A stretch of 64,000 bases of DNA. Source: Maribacter flavus. Lineage in GTDB: Bacteria > Bacteroidota > Bacteroidia > Flavobacteriales > Flavobacteriaceae. Under the pieces are notes generated by a model, which was not told the origin of the DNA, made no database searches, and worked only from the letters and a program-made list of their open reading frames with translations. The stretch is taken from positions 1,736,001 to 1,800,000 of the forward strand of contig NZ_VUOE01000001.1 in NCBI RefSeq assembly GCF_008386635.1, in the 5' to 3' direction. Shown one piece after another: positions 1-6,834 of this stretch. The number at the start of each line of letters is the position of its first letter. The first letter of the stretch is position 1. The position numbers and the translations under genes are program-made.

Positions 1-876
1 TCCGAAGAAGAAGGATTCTTGGAGAAAGTCAAGGAGATTAGGGAGGAATCGAAGGAATTGGGATATGACTTTTGGGTAACCATGGTGGCAGATACGATTA
101 CGGAGGAAGCGCTGCCTACCTATGAATCTTGGTTGATGGACGTAGTGGGCATTGACCAACATGGGGATTTTAAGACCAATGGCTGGGCCAAATGGGTGCG
201 CGCTTGGACGGGAGAGGAAAATAGACATGGCGATGTATTGAATAAATACTTGTATTTATCCGGAAGGGTAAATATGCGGGAAATAGAAATCACCACGCAG
301 CATCTATTGACCGATGGCTTTGACATTGGGACGGATAGGGATCCGTACAAGAACTTTGTGTATACATCCTTTCAGGAATTGGCCACCAATATTTCCCACA
401 AGCGAGTAGGGCAAATGGCTAAAAAGCAGGGAAACGCCTTATTGGGAAAGATGTGTACCATTATTGCAGGGGATGAGATGCGGCACCATTTGGCCTACAG
501 GGAATTTGTGAAAGCGATTTTTGGTGAGGACCCCTCTGGAATGATGTTGGCTTTTGCCGATATGATGAAGAAAAAAATAGTAATGCCCGCCCATTTTTTG
601 AGGGAATCTGGCGGAACTATTGGTACGGCGTTCGAGAATTTTTCCAATTGTGCCCAGCGTTTGGGTGTTTATACGGCCCAGGATTACGTGGATATCCTCA
701 GAAAATTAAACGCATTTTGGGAATTAGAATCGGTTCGTTCCCTAAATGAAGAGGCCGAAAAGGCAAGGGACTATCTTATAAGCCTACCTGCCCGTTTGGA
801 GCGTATTGCGGAACGCATGAAATTTCCTCAGGACCAATACCACTTTAAGTGGGTAGAGGCAAATGGAGCTTTATAA
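1..876 (+). CDS. Acyl-ACP desaturase (di-iron, stearoyl-ACP type), 5' end cut by the window
   Basis: Soluble ferritin-like di-iron desaturase that introduces a cis double bond into acyl chains carried on acyl carrier protein, supplying unsaturated fatty acids for membrane fluidity. The reading frame is open from base 1, so the gene begins upstream; the TTG at 19 is only an internal codon. The two diagnostic carboxylate-histidine motifs are present: EENRHGD about 70 residues in, and DEMRHHLAY about 155 residues in, which together supply the Glu/His ligands of the di-iron centre. The Trp- and Gly-rich middle (WAKWVRAWTGEENRHGD) is typical of plant-type FAB2 desaturases in bacteria. It is followed by a 90-bp intergenic repeat and a bidirectional terminator. 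Family assignment is firm; the position of the double bond cannot be told. Confidence 0.93.
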   Translation, partial: SEEEGFLEKVKEIREESKELGYDFWVTMVADTITEEALPTYESWLMDVVGIDQHGDFKTNGWAKWVRAWTGEENRHGDVLNKYLYLSGRVNMREIEITTQHLLTDGFDIGTDRDPYKNFVYTSFQELATNISHKRVGQMAKKQGNALLGKMCTIIAGDEMRHHLAYREFVKAIFGEDPSGMMLAFADMMKKKIVMPAHFLRESGGTIGTAFENFSNCAQRLGVYTAQDYVDILRKLNAFWELESVRSLNEEAEKARDYLISLPARLERIAERMKFPQDQYHFKWVEANGAL

Positions 877-892
877 TGGATAATAAAAAGTA

Positions 893-983
893 AACTACCT
901 AGGGGCAAGCCCACGAGTCATTCGTAGGAAACGACATTTAAATTTCGAGGAAAGCCTCTGAGTATTAAGCCCTTTGGCGGTGC
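893..983. repeat. Dispersed 90-bp intergenic repeat, copy 1
   Basis: Aligns almost end to end with 20811-20903. Shared blocks are AACTACCT, GGGCAAGCCCA (a small hairpin with loop CAAG), AATTTCGAG, GTATTAA and CCCTTTGGC, with equal spacing across most of the length. Both copies lie directly after a plus-strand gene and just before a bidirectional terminator that ends a minus-strand gene. No ORF is conserved between them. The hairpin with a nearby CTAC resembles REP elements mobilised by RAYT transposases, but no transposase is in the window, so this origin is inference. Confidence 0.7.
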
Positions 984-988
984 GAATT

Positions 989-1020
989 AAAAAACCCCAA
1001 CCGATTCGGTTGGGGTTTTT
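989..1020. terminator. Bidirectional intrinsic terminator between desaturase and HhH genes
   Basis: Arms CCCCAACCG (995-1003) and CGGTTGGGG (1007-1015) with a 3-nt loop, flanked by an A run on the left and T run on the right, so it can stop transcription from both sides. It serves the minus-strand pair 2531-1040 and probably the desaturase. Confidence 0.9.
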
Positions 1021-1039
1021 ATCTAGGTTGGTTTGGTTA

Positions 1040-1594
1040 TTACAATTTACCATGTTTGTGCTCTTCCTGCCACTTGAAAAGCTCCTTCCACTTACCTTCA
1101 TAGCACATCTTAGCTTGCATGGGCCAAGAAGCCGGGTCATGTACCTGATAGCGTTTTCCGCCACCGTCCAACACTTTTTGACAATCGGCCACGGAAGATT
1201 CGGAGAGGGCCTTCCATGTTTTAATGCCCGCATCCTTGAACATGCCCTCAATTTTGGGCCCTATTCCTTCCACCACTTTGAGGTCGTCCTGTTTGATAGG
1301 TTTCCTAAAAATCGCCCTGGCAGTATCGGCATCAAAAGGTATGGAAGCTACCGCGGCACCTGCAGCGAAGGAGGAGGCAGAGGCCCCTAAATTGGTGGCC
1401 GATGCAGCTTTTTTATTACAAGCTTCGAGTTCGCCTCTTAATATTGCATTTTTATCCTCAAGGATTTTTATCTCCGCGGAATTATCTATAGTTGTATTTC
1501 CGGATTTACCAATTAGGTATCCCAATACTCCACAGATTGCGCCTACCAACAAAGGTATGAGCCAGCACCAGATATTCATAGTTTCAAAATTCAT
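1040..1594 (-). CDS. Membrane-anchored helix-hairpin-helix protein
   Basis: 184 residues. An N-terminal hydrophobic helix (WLIPLLVGAICGVLGYLIG, about residues 10-28) is followed by a short coiled-coil-like segment, an Ala/Ser-rich linker, and a C-terminal helix-hairpin-helix unit (DLKVVEGIGPKIEGMFKDAGI). The HhH resembles the small DNA-binding or H3TH-like modules often annotated as predicted flap-endonuclease-like 5' nucleases, but no catalytic nuclease residues are evident, so nuclease activity should not be assumed. It follows the OmpA gene after 28 nt and is probably in the same transcript. The role is unknown; the fold of the C-terminal part is a confident call, the function is not. Confidence 0.75.
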   Translation of the reverse strand: MNFETMNIWCWLIPLLVGAICGVLGYLIGKSGNTTIDNSAEIKILEDKNAILRGELEACNKKAASATNLGASASSFAAGAAVASIPFDADTARAIFRKPIKQDDLKVVEGIGPKIEGMFKDAGIKTWKALSESSVADCQKVLDGGGKRYQVHDPASWPMQAKMCYEGKWKELFKWQEEHKHGKL

Positions 1595-1622
1595 TTTTAT
1601 AAAGTATTAATTATTAGTTGGT

Positions 1623-2531
1623 TTATTTGTTTAGGGTTACTACCGTTCTTCGGTTTTTGGCCTTGCCTTCTTCGGTGGCATTATCGGCAAGGGGTTCCGT
1701 TTGTCCCTTGGAAAATGTCCTGATTTTTTCTGCCAATATGCCATTTTCCATCAAATAATCTTTGGCAAAATTAGCCCGGTCCAGCCCAAGTTTCATGTTG
1801 GTCGCGGCCAATCCGGTATTATCGGTATGTCCGGTAATGCTTACGGTGGCATCCGCTACCTTATCGATGTACCTGGAAATATCGGCTACTTTCTGACGCT
1901 GTTCCGCATCCAGGCTGATGGAAGCTTCGGCTGTATTGAAATACAGGATCAAGGGATCGGCATTGATTTTATCGAATAAGGCCGAAAGTTCTTCATCAGC
2001 CGTCTCAGATTTCATGTCTATAGTATAGGCGACAGGCCCATAAAAAATGCCGTCTTTGGGAACCATTTCACCCCTCAATTCACTTTGGGTATTGATATGT
2101 ACTGATGGAATACCTTGGTCCACCAAATGGTTTTTAACTGCATTCGCCCTGGCCAGGCCTAAATTAGGATATGCCGTGTTGTTCTCCTCTTCACTCGAAT
2201 AATAGCCAATCACATTGATGACCTTACCGGTATTCTCAGAAAAATAATTCTGCAACTGGCCAATTCCCGTTCCAATCCCATTGGCCAACGGCATCAAAAT
2301 ACTTGGTGAGGAAACATTGAAATTGTAATTGTCGTTGATTTCATAGGAAAAATTGCCGTCGCTAAAGGCAAAAGGATAGGATGTTGATGCCACTTCTTTT
2401 GGAATAGCCGTTTCAATAGGCGGTTCCTCTACTGCTGTGGTCCCACATTCACTACAATGATTAATATAGAAATAGGTGCCGGCAATAATGGTAATCAACA
2501 TCAACAATAGGTTGGTTGTCGTTTTACTCAT
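1623..2531 (-). CDS. OmpA-family envelope protein with two OmpA-like modules
   Basis: 302 residues. An N-terminal hydrophobic segment (about residues 7-25) acts as signal or membrane anchor. The C-terminal third is a canonical OmpA/MotB peptidoglycan-binding domain: ITGHTDNTG, then GLDRANFAKDYLMENG and the terminal KNRRTVV. The first half carries a degenerate second copy (VINVIGYYSSEE, then GLARANAVKNHLVDQGI), so the protein looks like a duplicated OmpA module. It probably ties the envelope to peptidoglycan. It heads a two-gene transcript with the HhH protein, 28 nt upstream of that gene. No beta-barrel is present, so it is not a classical OmpA porin. Confidence 0.9.
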   Translation of the reverse strand: MSKTTTNLLLMLITIIAGTYFYINHCSECGTTAVEEPPIETAIPKEVASTSYPFAFSDGNFSYEINDNYNFNVSSPSILMPLANGIGTGIGQLQNYFSENTGKVINVIGYYSSEEENNTAYPNLGLARANAVKNHLVDQGIPSVHINTQSELRGEMVPKDGIFYGPVAYTIDMKSETADEELSALFDKINADPLILYFNTAEASISLDAEQRQKVADISRYIDKVADATVSITGHTDNTGLAATNMKLGLDRANFAKDYLMENGILAEKIRTFSKGQTEPLADNATEEGKAKNRRTVVTLNK

Positions 2532-2738
2532 AGTTCATGATAGTTTAGTGTTTGGTACCAATGTATTAAAAAAATCTTAATTTTTATGGGTTTTTTAATC
2601 CTTAATGCCTAGTAATCAACAATAAGCGGATTTCCATTTACACAGGTATTTTTCCCATTTGTACACTTGGGGTATACATTGGTATAAATCGGTTTTCACC
2701 AAAAATCTTTTTTCAAGAACTTACAAGTACAAATAATA

Positions 2739-2851
2739 TGGTCGCTATTACTCCCAACAAGGTTTTGGCATTGTAATAGTCAGTTTCAATATTTGAGTTA
2801 GTTGGTTTAAGTAAAAGGCCCCATTCTTTTAATAGTTTTGGGGCTTTTTTT
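2739..2851 (+). ncRNA. Probable small RNA gene (cassette B)
   Basis: A plus-strand unit with no plausible conserved ORF. It contains a stem of 7 bp (CTATTAC 2745-2751 with GTAATAG 2773-2779), then the sequence TTTGAGTTAGTTGGTTTAAG, then a strong terminator. No plus-strand coding gene lies upstream for 1.8 kb, since the OmpA gene runs the other way, so the terminator must end something else. The same architecture (hairpin, TTTG plus GTTGGTT, AAAAGCCC terminator) recurs at 46921-47027. It may belong to a described flavobacterial RNA motif such as Flavo-1, which I cannot verify. A 12-codon ATG frame from 2739 exists but is too short to trust. Confidence 0.5.
2813..2851 (+). terminator. Intrinsic terminator of cassette B
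   Basis: GCCCCA (2818-2823) pairs with TGGGGC (2839-2844), extended by an A run before and seven Ts after. Orientation is plus: the minus-strand side has only four Ts. Confidence 0.85.
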
Positions 2852-2981
2852 ATCTGAATTATGGTCTGACTTTCGAATCATACACGATATAATTCCAATG
2901 ATACAATGCTCCTTCCTATCCAGGGCTAAATCCATTATTTTAAGATGAATAAATAGAACAGTATGAAATGAGCCATAACAA

Positions 2982-3012
2982 GTCCTGATACTGACCAAGA
3001 TGTCCTGATAGT
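2982..3012. promoter_or_regulatory. Tandem GTCCTGATA boxes, 20-bp period
   Basis: GTCCTGATA occurs at 2982-2990 and again at 3002-3010, followed by C or G then T. The 20-bp spacing is about two helical turns, as expected for two binding sites on one face of DNA. They lie about 50 bp upstream of the conserved leader at 3063. The binding protein is unknown. Confidence 0.4.
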
Positions 3013-3062
3013 CATCGGTAGGGCGAATTATATTGACCTATGAGAAACTATAAAACAAAAAA

Positions 3063-3156
3063 ATGAAACCCTCATCGAGGGATTGATAATGATAAGTTAA
3101 ATACCTATACTACATAAAATATTTAATTATCAAGCTATTAACCTTATTTTAAACGC
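3063..3156 (+). promoter_or_regulatory. Conserved 93-nt leader, copy 1
   Basis: Starts ATGAAACCCTCATCGAGGGA, which forms a CCCTC-ATC-GAGGG hairpin, continues with GTTAAATACCTATAC and ATCAAGCTATTAACC, and ends TTAAACGCATG, where the last ATG (3157) opens a 41-codon ORF. Homologous leaders stand at 8466-8556 and, on the minus strand, 27407-27315. Distance from the first ATG-like triplet to the downstream CATG is 94, 91 and 93 nt. The first triplet is not a coding start: it meets a stop after 7 codons here and after 4 in copy 3. Probably a promoter or untranslated leader recognised by one regulator. Confidence 0.6.
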
Positions 3157-3282
3157 ATGAAAAGGCTAAAAAAGGGAATAATTGAAGTTCTAAAATTCCT
3201 GTGTATGTTCGTAATATTGGGTATTCAGACCATACTTCAAGGCAGTTGGTCATCAAATGGCCATAACCAAAAAGCGGCCTAA
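3157..3282 (+). CDS. Small membrane-peptide ORF, 41 residues, unknown
   Basis: ATG at 3157, TAA at 3280-3282. The peptide starts MKRLKKGIIEVLKFLCMFV: a basic N-terminus, then a single hydrophobic span (about residues 12-28), then a polar tail rich in Ser, Asn and Gln. This shape matches single-span regulatory or type I toxin-like peptides, but no homology is claimed. The argument for reality is position: its ATG sits exactly where the start codons of two real genes sit after the other copies of the same leader. Its last codons overlap the minus-strand terminator of the ALDH operon (3269-3306). It may instead be the remnant of a longer gene. Confidence 0.4.
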   Translation: MKRLKKGIIEVLKFLCMFVILGIQTILQGSWSSNGHNQKAA

Positions 3283-3306
3283 AATTGTTCAAAATCATAG
3301 GCCGCT
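3269..3306 (-). terminator. Terminator of the HAAO-DUF1304-ALDH operon
   Basis: On the minus strand AGCGGCCTA and TAGGCCGCT form a 9-bp stem followed by a T run (A run at 3269-3273 on the plus strand). It lies 20 nt after the ALDH stop codon. Confidence 0.88.
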
Positions 3307-3325
3307 GTTATTGTAGTGGAATGAA

Positions 3326-4879
3326 CTACAAATCAAATCTTATGCCTTGGGCGAGCGGTAGTTCCGTGGTGTAATTAATCGTATTGGTCTGTCTTCTCAT
3401 GTAGATTTTCCAGGCATCGGAACCGCTTTCCCTGCCGCCCCCGGTTTCTTTTTCCCCACCAAAGGCGCCGCCAATTTCGGCACCGGAGGTTCCAATATTT
3501 ACGTTGGCGATACCGCAATCGCTACCTGCAACGGACAGGAATTTCTCCGCTTCCCGTAAATTATTGGTCATTATGGCCGACGAAAGGCCTTGGACGACAC
3601 CATTCTGTAGTGCTATCGCGTTTTCAACATCCCCGTTATATTTCAGCAAATACAGTACGGGCGCGAACGTTTCATGTTGCACGATTTCAAAATCGTTTTT
3701 GGCTTCGGCGATGGCCGGCCTTACATAACAACCACTTTCATAGCCCTTGCCTTCAAGAACGCCACCTTCCACAATGACCTTGCCACCTTCTTGCACCACC
3801 TTGTCCAAAGCTTTGGAATAAAGGGCCACGGCATCCGTATCGATAAGCGGACCTACATGGTTGTTTTCATCCAAGGGGTTGCCTATGCGCAATTGTTTGT
3901 ACGCAGAGACCAAGGCATCTTTTACGGTATCATATATGGATTCATGGATGATCAATCTTCGTGTGGAGGTACAGCGCTGACCAGCGGTACCTACGGCCCC
4001 AAAAACAGCCCCTATTACCGTCATCTTGATATCGGCATCGGGTGTTACGATAATAGCATTGTTTCCACCCAATTCCAAGAGGGATTTACCCAATCTGGCG
4101 GCCACTGCTTGGGCCACTATTTTCCCCATTCGGATAGAACCGGTTGCAGATACCAAAGGTATTCTTTGATCATGGGTCATATACTCTCCCACTTTATAAT
4201 CCCCATTGATGAGGCAAGAAATACCTTCAGGGAGCTTATTTTCCTTAAAGACCGAAGCAGCTATATTCTGACAGGCAATCCCGCATAAAGGTGTTTTTTC
4301 CGATGGTTTCCATACGCACACATCACCACAGACCCACGCCAGTGCCGTGTTCCAAGACCAAACCGCTACAGGAAAATTGAAGGCTGAAATTATACCCACT
4401 ACCCCAAGGGCGTGATACTGTTCGTACATTCTATGACCGGGTCTCTCCGAATGCATTGTAAGACCGTGTAGCTGTCTGGAGAGGCCTACCGCAAAATCAC
4501 AGATGTCTATCATCTCTTGAACTTCGCCCAAACCTTCTTGGTAGCTCTTACCCATTTCATAGGAAACCAGTTTTCCTAAGGGCTCCTTCAATTCCCGAAG
4601 TTTGTTGCCAAATTGACGTACAATTTCCCCACGCTGCGGTGCGGGCATTTTTCTCCAAAATTTAAACGCCTCCGTTGCCTTTTCCATGACCTTTTCATAG
4701 TCCTCTTTGGATGTTGAGGTAACCTTGGCTATCAATGACCCGTCAACAGGTGAATAAGATGCTATTTCACTTCCCGAAGCAAAATTTTCCAAACCCGTGG
4801 ATGTGCCGTCGTTAATCTCTTTGATACCTAAAGCAGATAGGGCATCGTCTATACCAAATTGTTTCGCTATTTCTGACAT
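3326..4879 (-). CDS. Aldehyde dehydrogenase, ALDH7 (antiquitin) type
   Basis: 517 residues, the normal length for ALDH7, the NAD-dependent family that oxidises alpha-aminoadipate semialdehyde in lysine and pipecolate breakdown. Visible marks are the coenzyme-binding stretch GVVGIISAFNFPVAVWSWN, KPSEKTPL, the LLELGGNNAI motif with the general-base Glu, and the nucleophile Cys in GTAGQRCTSTRR. It is the last gene of a minus-strand transcript after 3-hydroxyanthranilate dioxygenase and DUF1304, with a terminator directly behind. The context raises the possibility that it acts on aminomuconate semialdehyde of the kynurenine route; the sequence itself is antiquitin-like rather than the usual ALDH8-type for that step. 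Substrate therefore open. Confidence 0.9.
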   Translation of the reverse strand: MSEIAKQFGIDDALSALGIKEINDGTSTGLENFASGSEIASYSPVDGSLIAKVTSTSKEDYEKVMEKATEAFKFWRKMPAPQRGEIVRQFGNKLRELKEPLGKLVSYEMGKSYQEGLGEVQEMIDICDFAVGLSRQLHGLTMHSERPGHRMYEQYHALGVVGIISAFNFPVAVWSWNTALAWVCGDVCVWKPSEKTPLCGIACQNIAASVFKENKLPEGISCLINGDYKVGEYMTHDQRIPLVSATGSIRMGKIVAQAVAARLGKSLLELGGNNAIIVTPDADIKMTVIGAVFGAVGTAGQRCTSTRRLIIHESIYDTVKDALVSAYKQLRIGNPLDENNHVGPLIDTDAVALYSKALDKVVQEGGKVIVEGGVLEGKGYESGCYVRPAIAEAKNDFEIVQHETFAPVLYLLKYNGDVENAIALQNGVVQGLSSAIMTNNLREAEKFLSVAGSDCGIANVNIGTSGAEIGGAFGGEKETGGGRESGSDAWKIYMRRQTNTINYTTELPLAQGIRFDL

Positions 4880-4940
4880 TTATAACTTTTTTAACCTCTA
4901 TTGTTATATTTAAGCAAAAGTACAAAGAATAGTTTGCTCT

Positions 4941-5315
4941 TTACAAATCAAACTTCACCAGGCACCATACGATAATTCCCAACAAGGCCGGAAGTCCCTG
5001 AACATAAAATATTTTTTTGGAAACGGTGAGGGCCCCATATAGCCCGGCGATTAGCACACAGGCCAAAAAGAAGAGAGCGACATTGACGGACCAAATTGGA
5101 GAGGTTATGATCAAGGACCAAAATAGGCCAGCGGCCAGGAAGCCATTGTACAAACCCTGATTTGCCGCCATACTTTTTGTGGGTTCGAACAAATCCGAAG
5201 GAAAATTCCTGAAGACCTTTCTGGCCTTGGTCGTCCAAGCGAACATTTCCAGCCAAAGAAAGTAACAGTGCAAAAGCGCCACTAGAAAGGTGACTATTTG
5301 GGCAACCAATACCAT
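4941..5315 (-). CDS. DUF1304 membrane protein
   Basis: 124 residues, four predicted membrane helices. The signature of DUF1304 (COG3759) is clear: the first helix ends in LHCYFLWLEMFAW and is followed by F-x-P-T-K-S-M-A-A-N-Q-G-LYNGFLA. The family has no established function. Its ATG overlaps the TAA of the dioxygenase gene by one base (TAATG), so translation is probably coupled, and the ALDH gene follows after 61 bp. Sitting between two enzymes of amino-acid catabolism, it may be a small transporter or membrane partner for that pathway, but this is only context. Confidence 0.85.
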   Translation of the reverse strand: MVLVAQIVTFLVALLHCYFLWLEMFAWTTKARKVFRNFPSDLFEPTKSMAANQGLYNGFLAAGLFWSLIITSPIWSVNVALFFLACVLIAGLYGALTVSKKIFYVQGLPALLGIIVWCLVKFDL

Positions 5316-5857
5316 TACTCTTCCTTGGCCATAAATCGTTCATCCACGGGCATTACGGTACCGCACTTATCACAAGTTCTTAACGCTTCGGAACTATAGA
5401 AATGCTTAAAGTGGGCCAAAAAGTCTTTCTCTATGTCATGCAAGGTAAAATAGGCTTCATAGAGTTTATGGTTGCAATTATCACAAAACCACAATAAACC
5501 GTCATCAACGTTCATATGCGCCCGTTTTCGTTCTATAACGAGTCCAATGGAATTCTCATGCCTAACAGGCGAATGTGGAATCTTGGCCGGATGTAGATAC
5601 ATGTCGCCAGGACCTAGTTTCATGGTCTTTTTCTGACCATCCTCCTGTATATGGACTTCAATATGTCCTTCTAACTGATAAAAAAGCTCCTCGGTTTCAT
5701 TGTAGTGGTAATCCTTTCTGGCATTTGGGCCCGCCACTACCATGACAATGTAATCACCTGCATCCTTGTAAAGATTTTTATTGCCCACCGGGGGTTTTAA
5801 GTTTTGTCTATTTTCCTCGATCCATTGATTAAGGTTAAAAGGAGGTTTTATACCCAT
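5315..5857 (-). CDS. nbaC: 3-hydroxyanthranilate 3,4-dioxygenase
   Basis: Cupin-fold non-haem iron enzyme of the kynurenine pathway that opens the ring of 3-hydroxyanthranilate to 2-amino-3-carboxymuconate semialdehyde, the precursor of quinolinate and NAD. With the start at 5857 (MGIKPPFNL) the iron ligands fall at His51, Glu57 and His95 and the substrate arginines at Arg47 and Arg99, the same numbers as in the characterised bacterial enzyme, which decides the start over the longer open frame to 5956. The C-terminal rubredoxin-like zinc site (CDNC and CDKC) is intact. 180 residues, the usual bacterial length. It is coupled to DUF1304. TACCTTTA shortly upstream could be a -7 box. Tryptophan dioxygenase, the first enzyme of the route, is encoded at 47904. 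Confidence 0.95.
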   Translation of the reverse strand: MGIKPPFNLNQWIEENRQNLKPPVGNKNLYKDAGDYIVMVVAGPNARKDYHYNETEELFYQLEGHIEVHIQEDGQKKTMKLGPGDMYLHPAKIPHSPVRHENSIGLVIERKRAHMNVDDGLLWFCDNCNHKLYEAYFTLHDIEKDFLAHFKHFYSSEALRTCDKCGTVMPVDERFMAKEE

Positions 5858-6080
5858 GATCATTGTTTTTCTAAAGGTAAAAAAAGTGGCGTACTTAATC
5901 CCGGAATATGCATTAGAAAAGCTGTTACAGCTAAAAATCGCTTCAAAATAAAACACTGCGCTGTGTTTTCAATTTTACCATAGCGGTGCCATGCTAAAAT
6001 TTTCAAACCACTTTATTTTATTGAGCTTTTCACCTTCACGACGCTTACCTAATGCATGTTACGGGTTAATCCGGTTCGGC

Positions 6081-6108
6081 AAAAAAAACCCTTGCACGAG
6101 CAAGGGTT
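6081..6108 (-). terminator. Terminator behind CAP lipoprotein 1
   Basis: Minus strand: AACCCTTGC, loop TCGT, GCAAGGGTT, then eight Ts. It lies 29 nt after the CAP gene stop at 6137. Confidence 0.92.
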
Positions 6109-6136
6109 CCGTGGAAAAATCAAATCAATAATAACC

Positions 6137-6631
6137 TTATCTAACAAAAATTTGTGTGAAGTATAGCTCCCCTTCTTCGTCAGGGAGGATACTCAAAGCG
6201 GAATGGGTGTAATCCCCTTCCAAATTTTTTCTATGGTTTGGGCTGTCCAACCAAGCCTCAAAAGCTTCCATAACCGTGTCATAATCCTTGGCTACATTTT
6301 CAGAAACATCGCTTGCCCCAGTTTTATCGGATATGCTCTTGGCCCTTTGTCCAAAGTGCGCATGGCTTGTCTGTCCTTTATCGATCATGTACTTTGTATG
6401 CTCTTTGGCATAATAGTAGGTAACACTTTCAAATTGAAGTTCGTTCAGACCTAAAGATAATCTGTGTTCGTTCACCAAATCAAAAAGCTCGTTTTCCTGT
6501 GCCGTTTGTATATTGGAGGCAACGGATATGCTCAAATTACTTTGTTCTTCCTTTCCTACATATGCGTCCTTTGAACAGGATTGAAATACCACTAGGCCCA
6601 ATGTATAGCATATTATTGTAATTGTTCTCAT
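6137..6631 (-). CDS. CAP-domain (SCP-like) lipoprotein 1
   Basis: 164 residues. Signal peptide with lipobox ending VFQSC (Cys19), so an envelope lipoprotein. From about residue 48 it is a bacterial CAP/SCP domain: LVNEHRLSLGLNEL, KEHTKYM, SHAHFGQRA, ENVAKDYDTVMEAF, SPNHRKNLEG and the closing YFTQIFVR. The His and Glu that line the CAP cavity are present. Functions of bacterial CAP proteins are mostly unknown; lipid binding and peptidase activity have both been proposed. A paralogue follows upstream at 6835-7314 with matching domain layout, separated by 200 bp with no clear terminator. Its own strong terminator stands at 6081-6108. Confidence 0.88.
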   Translation of the reverse strand: MRTITIICYTLGLVVFQSCSKDAYVGKEEQSNLSISVASNIQTAQENELFDLVNEHRLSLGLNELQFESVTYYYAKEHTKYMIDKGQTSHAHFGQRAKSISDKTGASDVSENVAKDYDTVMEAFEAWLDSPNHRKNLEGDYTHSALSILPDEEGELYFTQIFVR

Positions 6632-6834
6632 TCCGGGGGTTTTGTATTCAATGGGACAAAGGTATCCTCAAAGGAATCTTAAAACCTTATTTTATCTGTA
6701 TGCTGAACAACAAATTCGATTATACGACAAAGTTTGCAGAATCGACGATTATCGACCAATTACATATTTTTTTTGCCGATCATACATAGCCTTTACCGGT
6801 CAACGTATCGTGTTTATAGGATTTTGGAAGGCAG

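Noticed and set aside
2739-2777. 12-codon ATG frame in cassette B (starting MVAITPN)
   Set aside because: Too short and not found in cassette A; kept as part of the RNA.
2807-2998. Minus-strand ORF of 63 codons
   Set aside because: It overlaps the cassette B terminator, has no recognisable domain or signal and looks like chance in AT-rich sequence.
3674-4288. 204-codon plus-strand frame inside the ALDH gene
   Set aside because: Antisense shadow of a well-supported ALDH7 gene.
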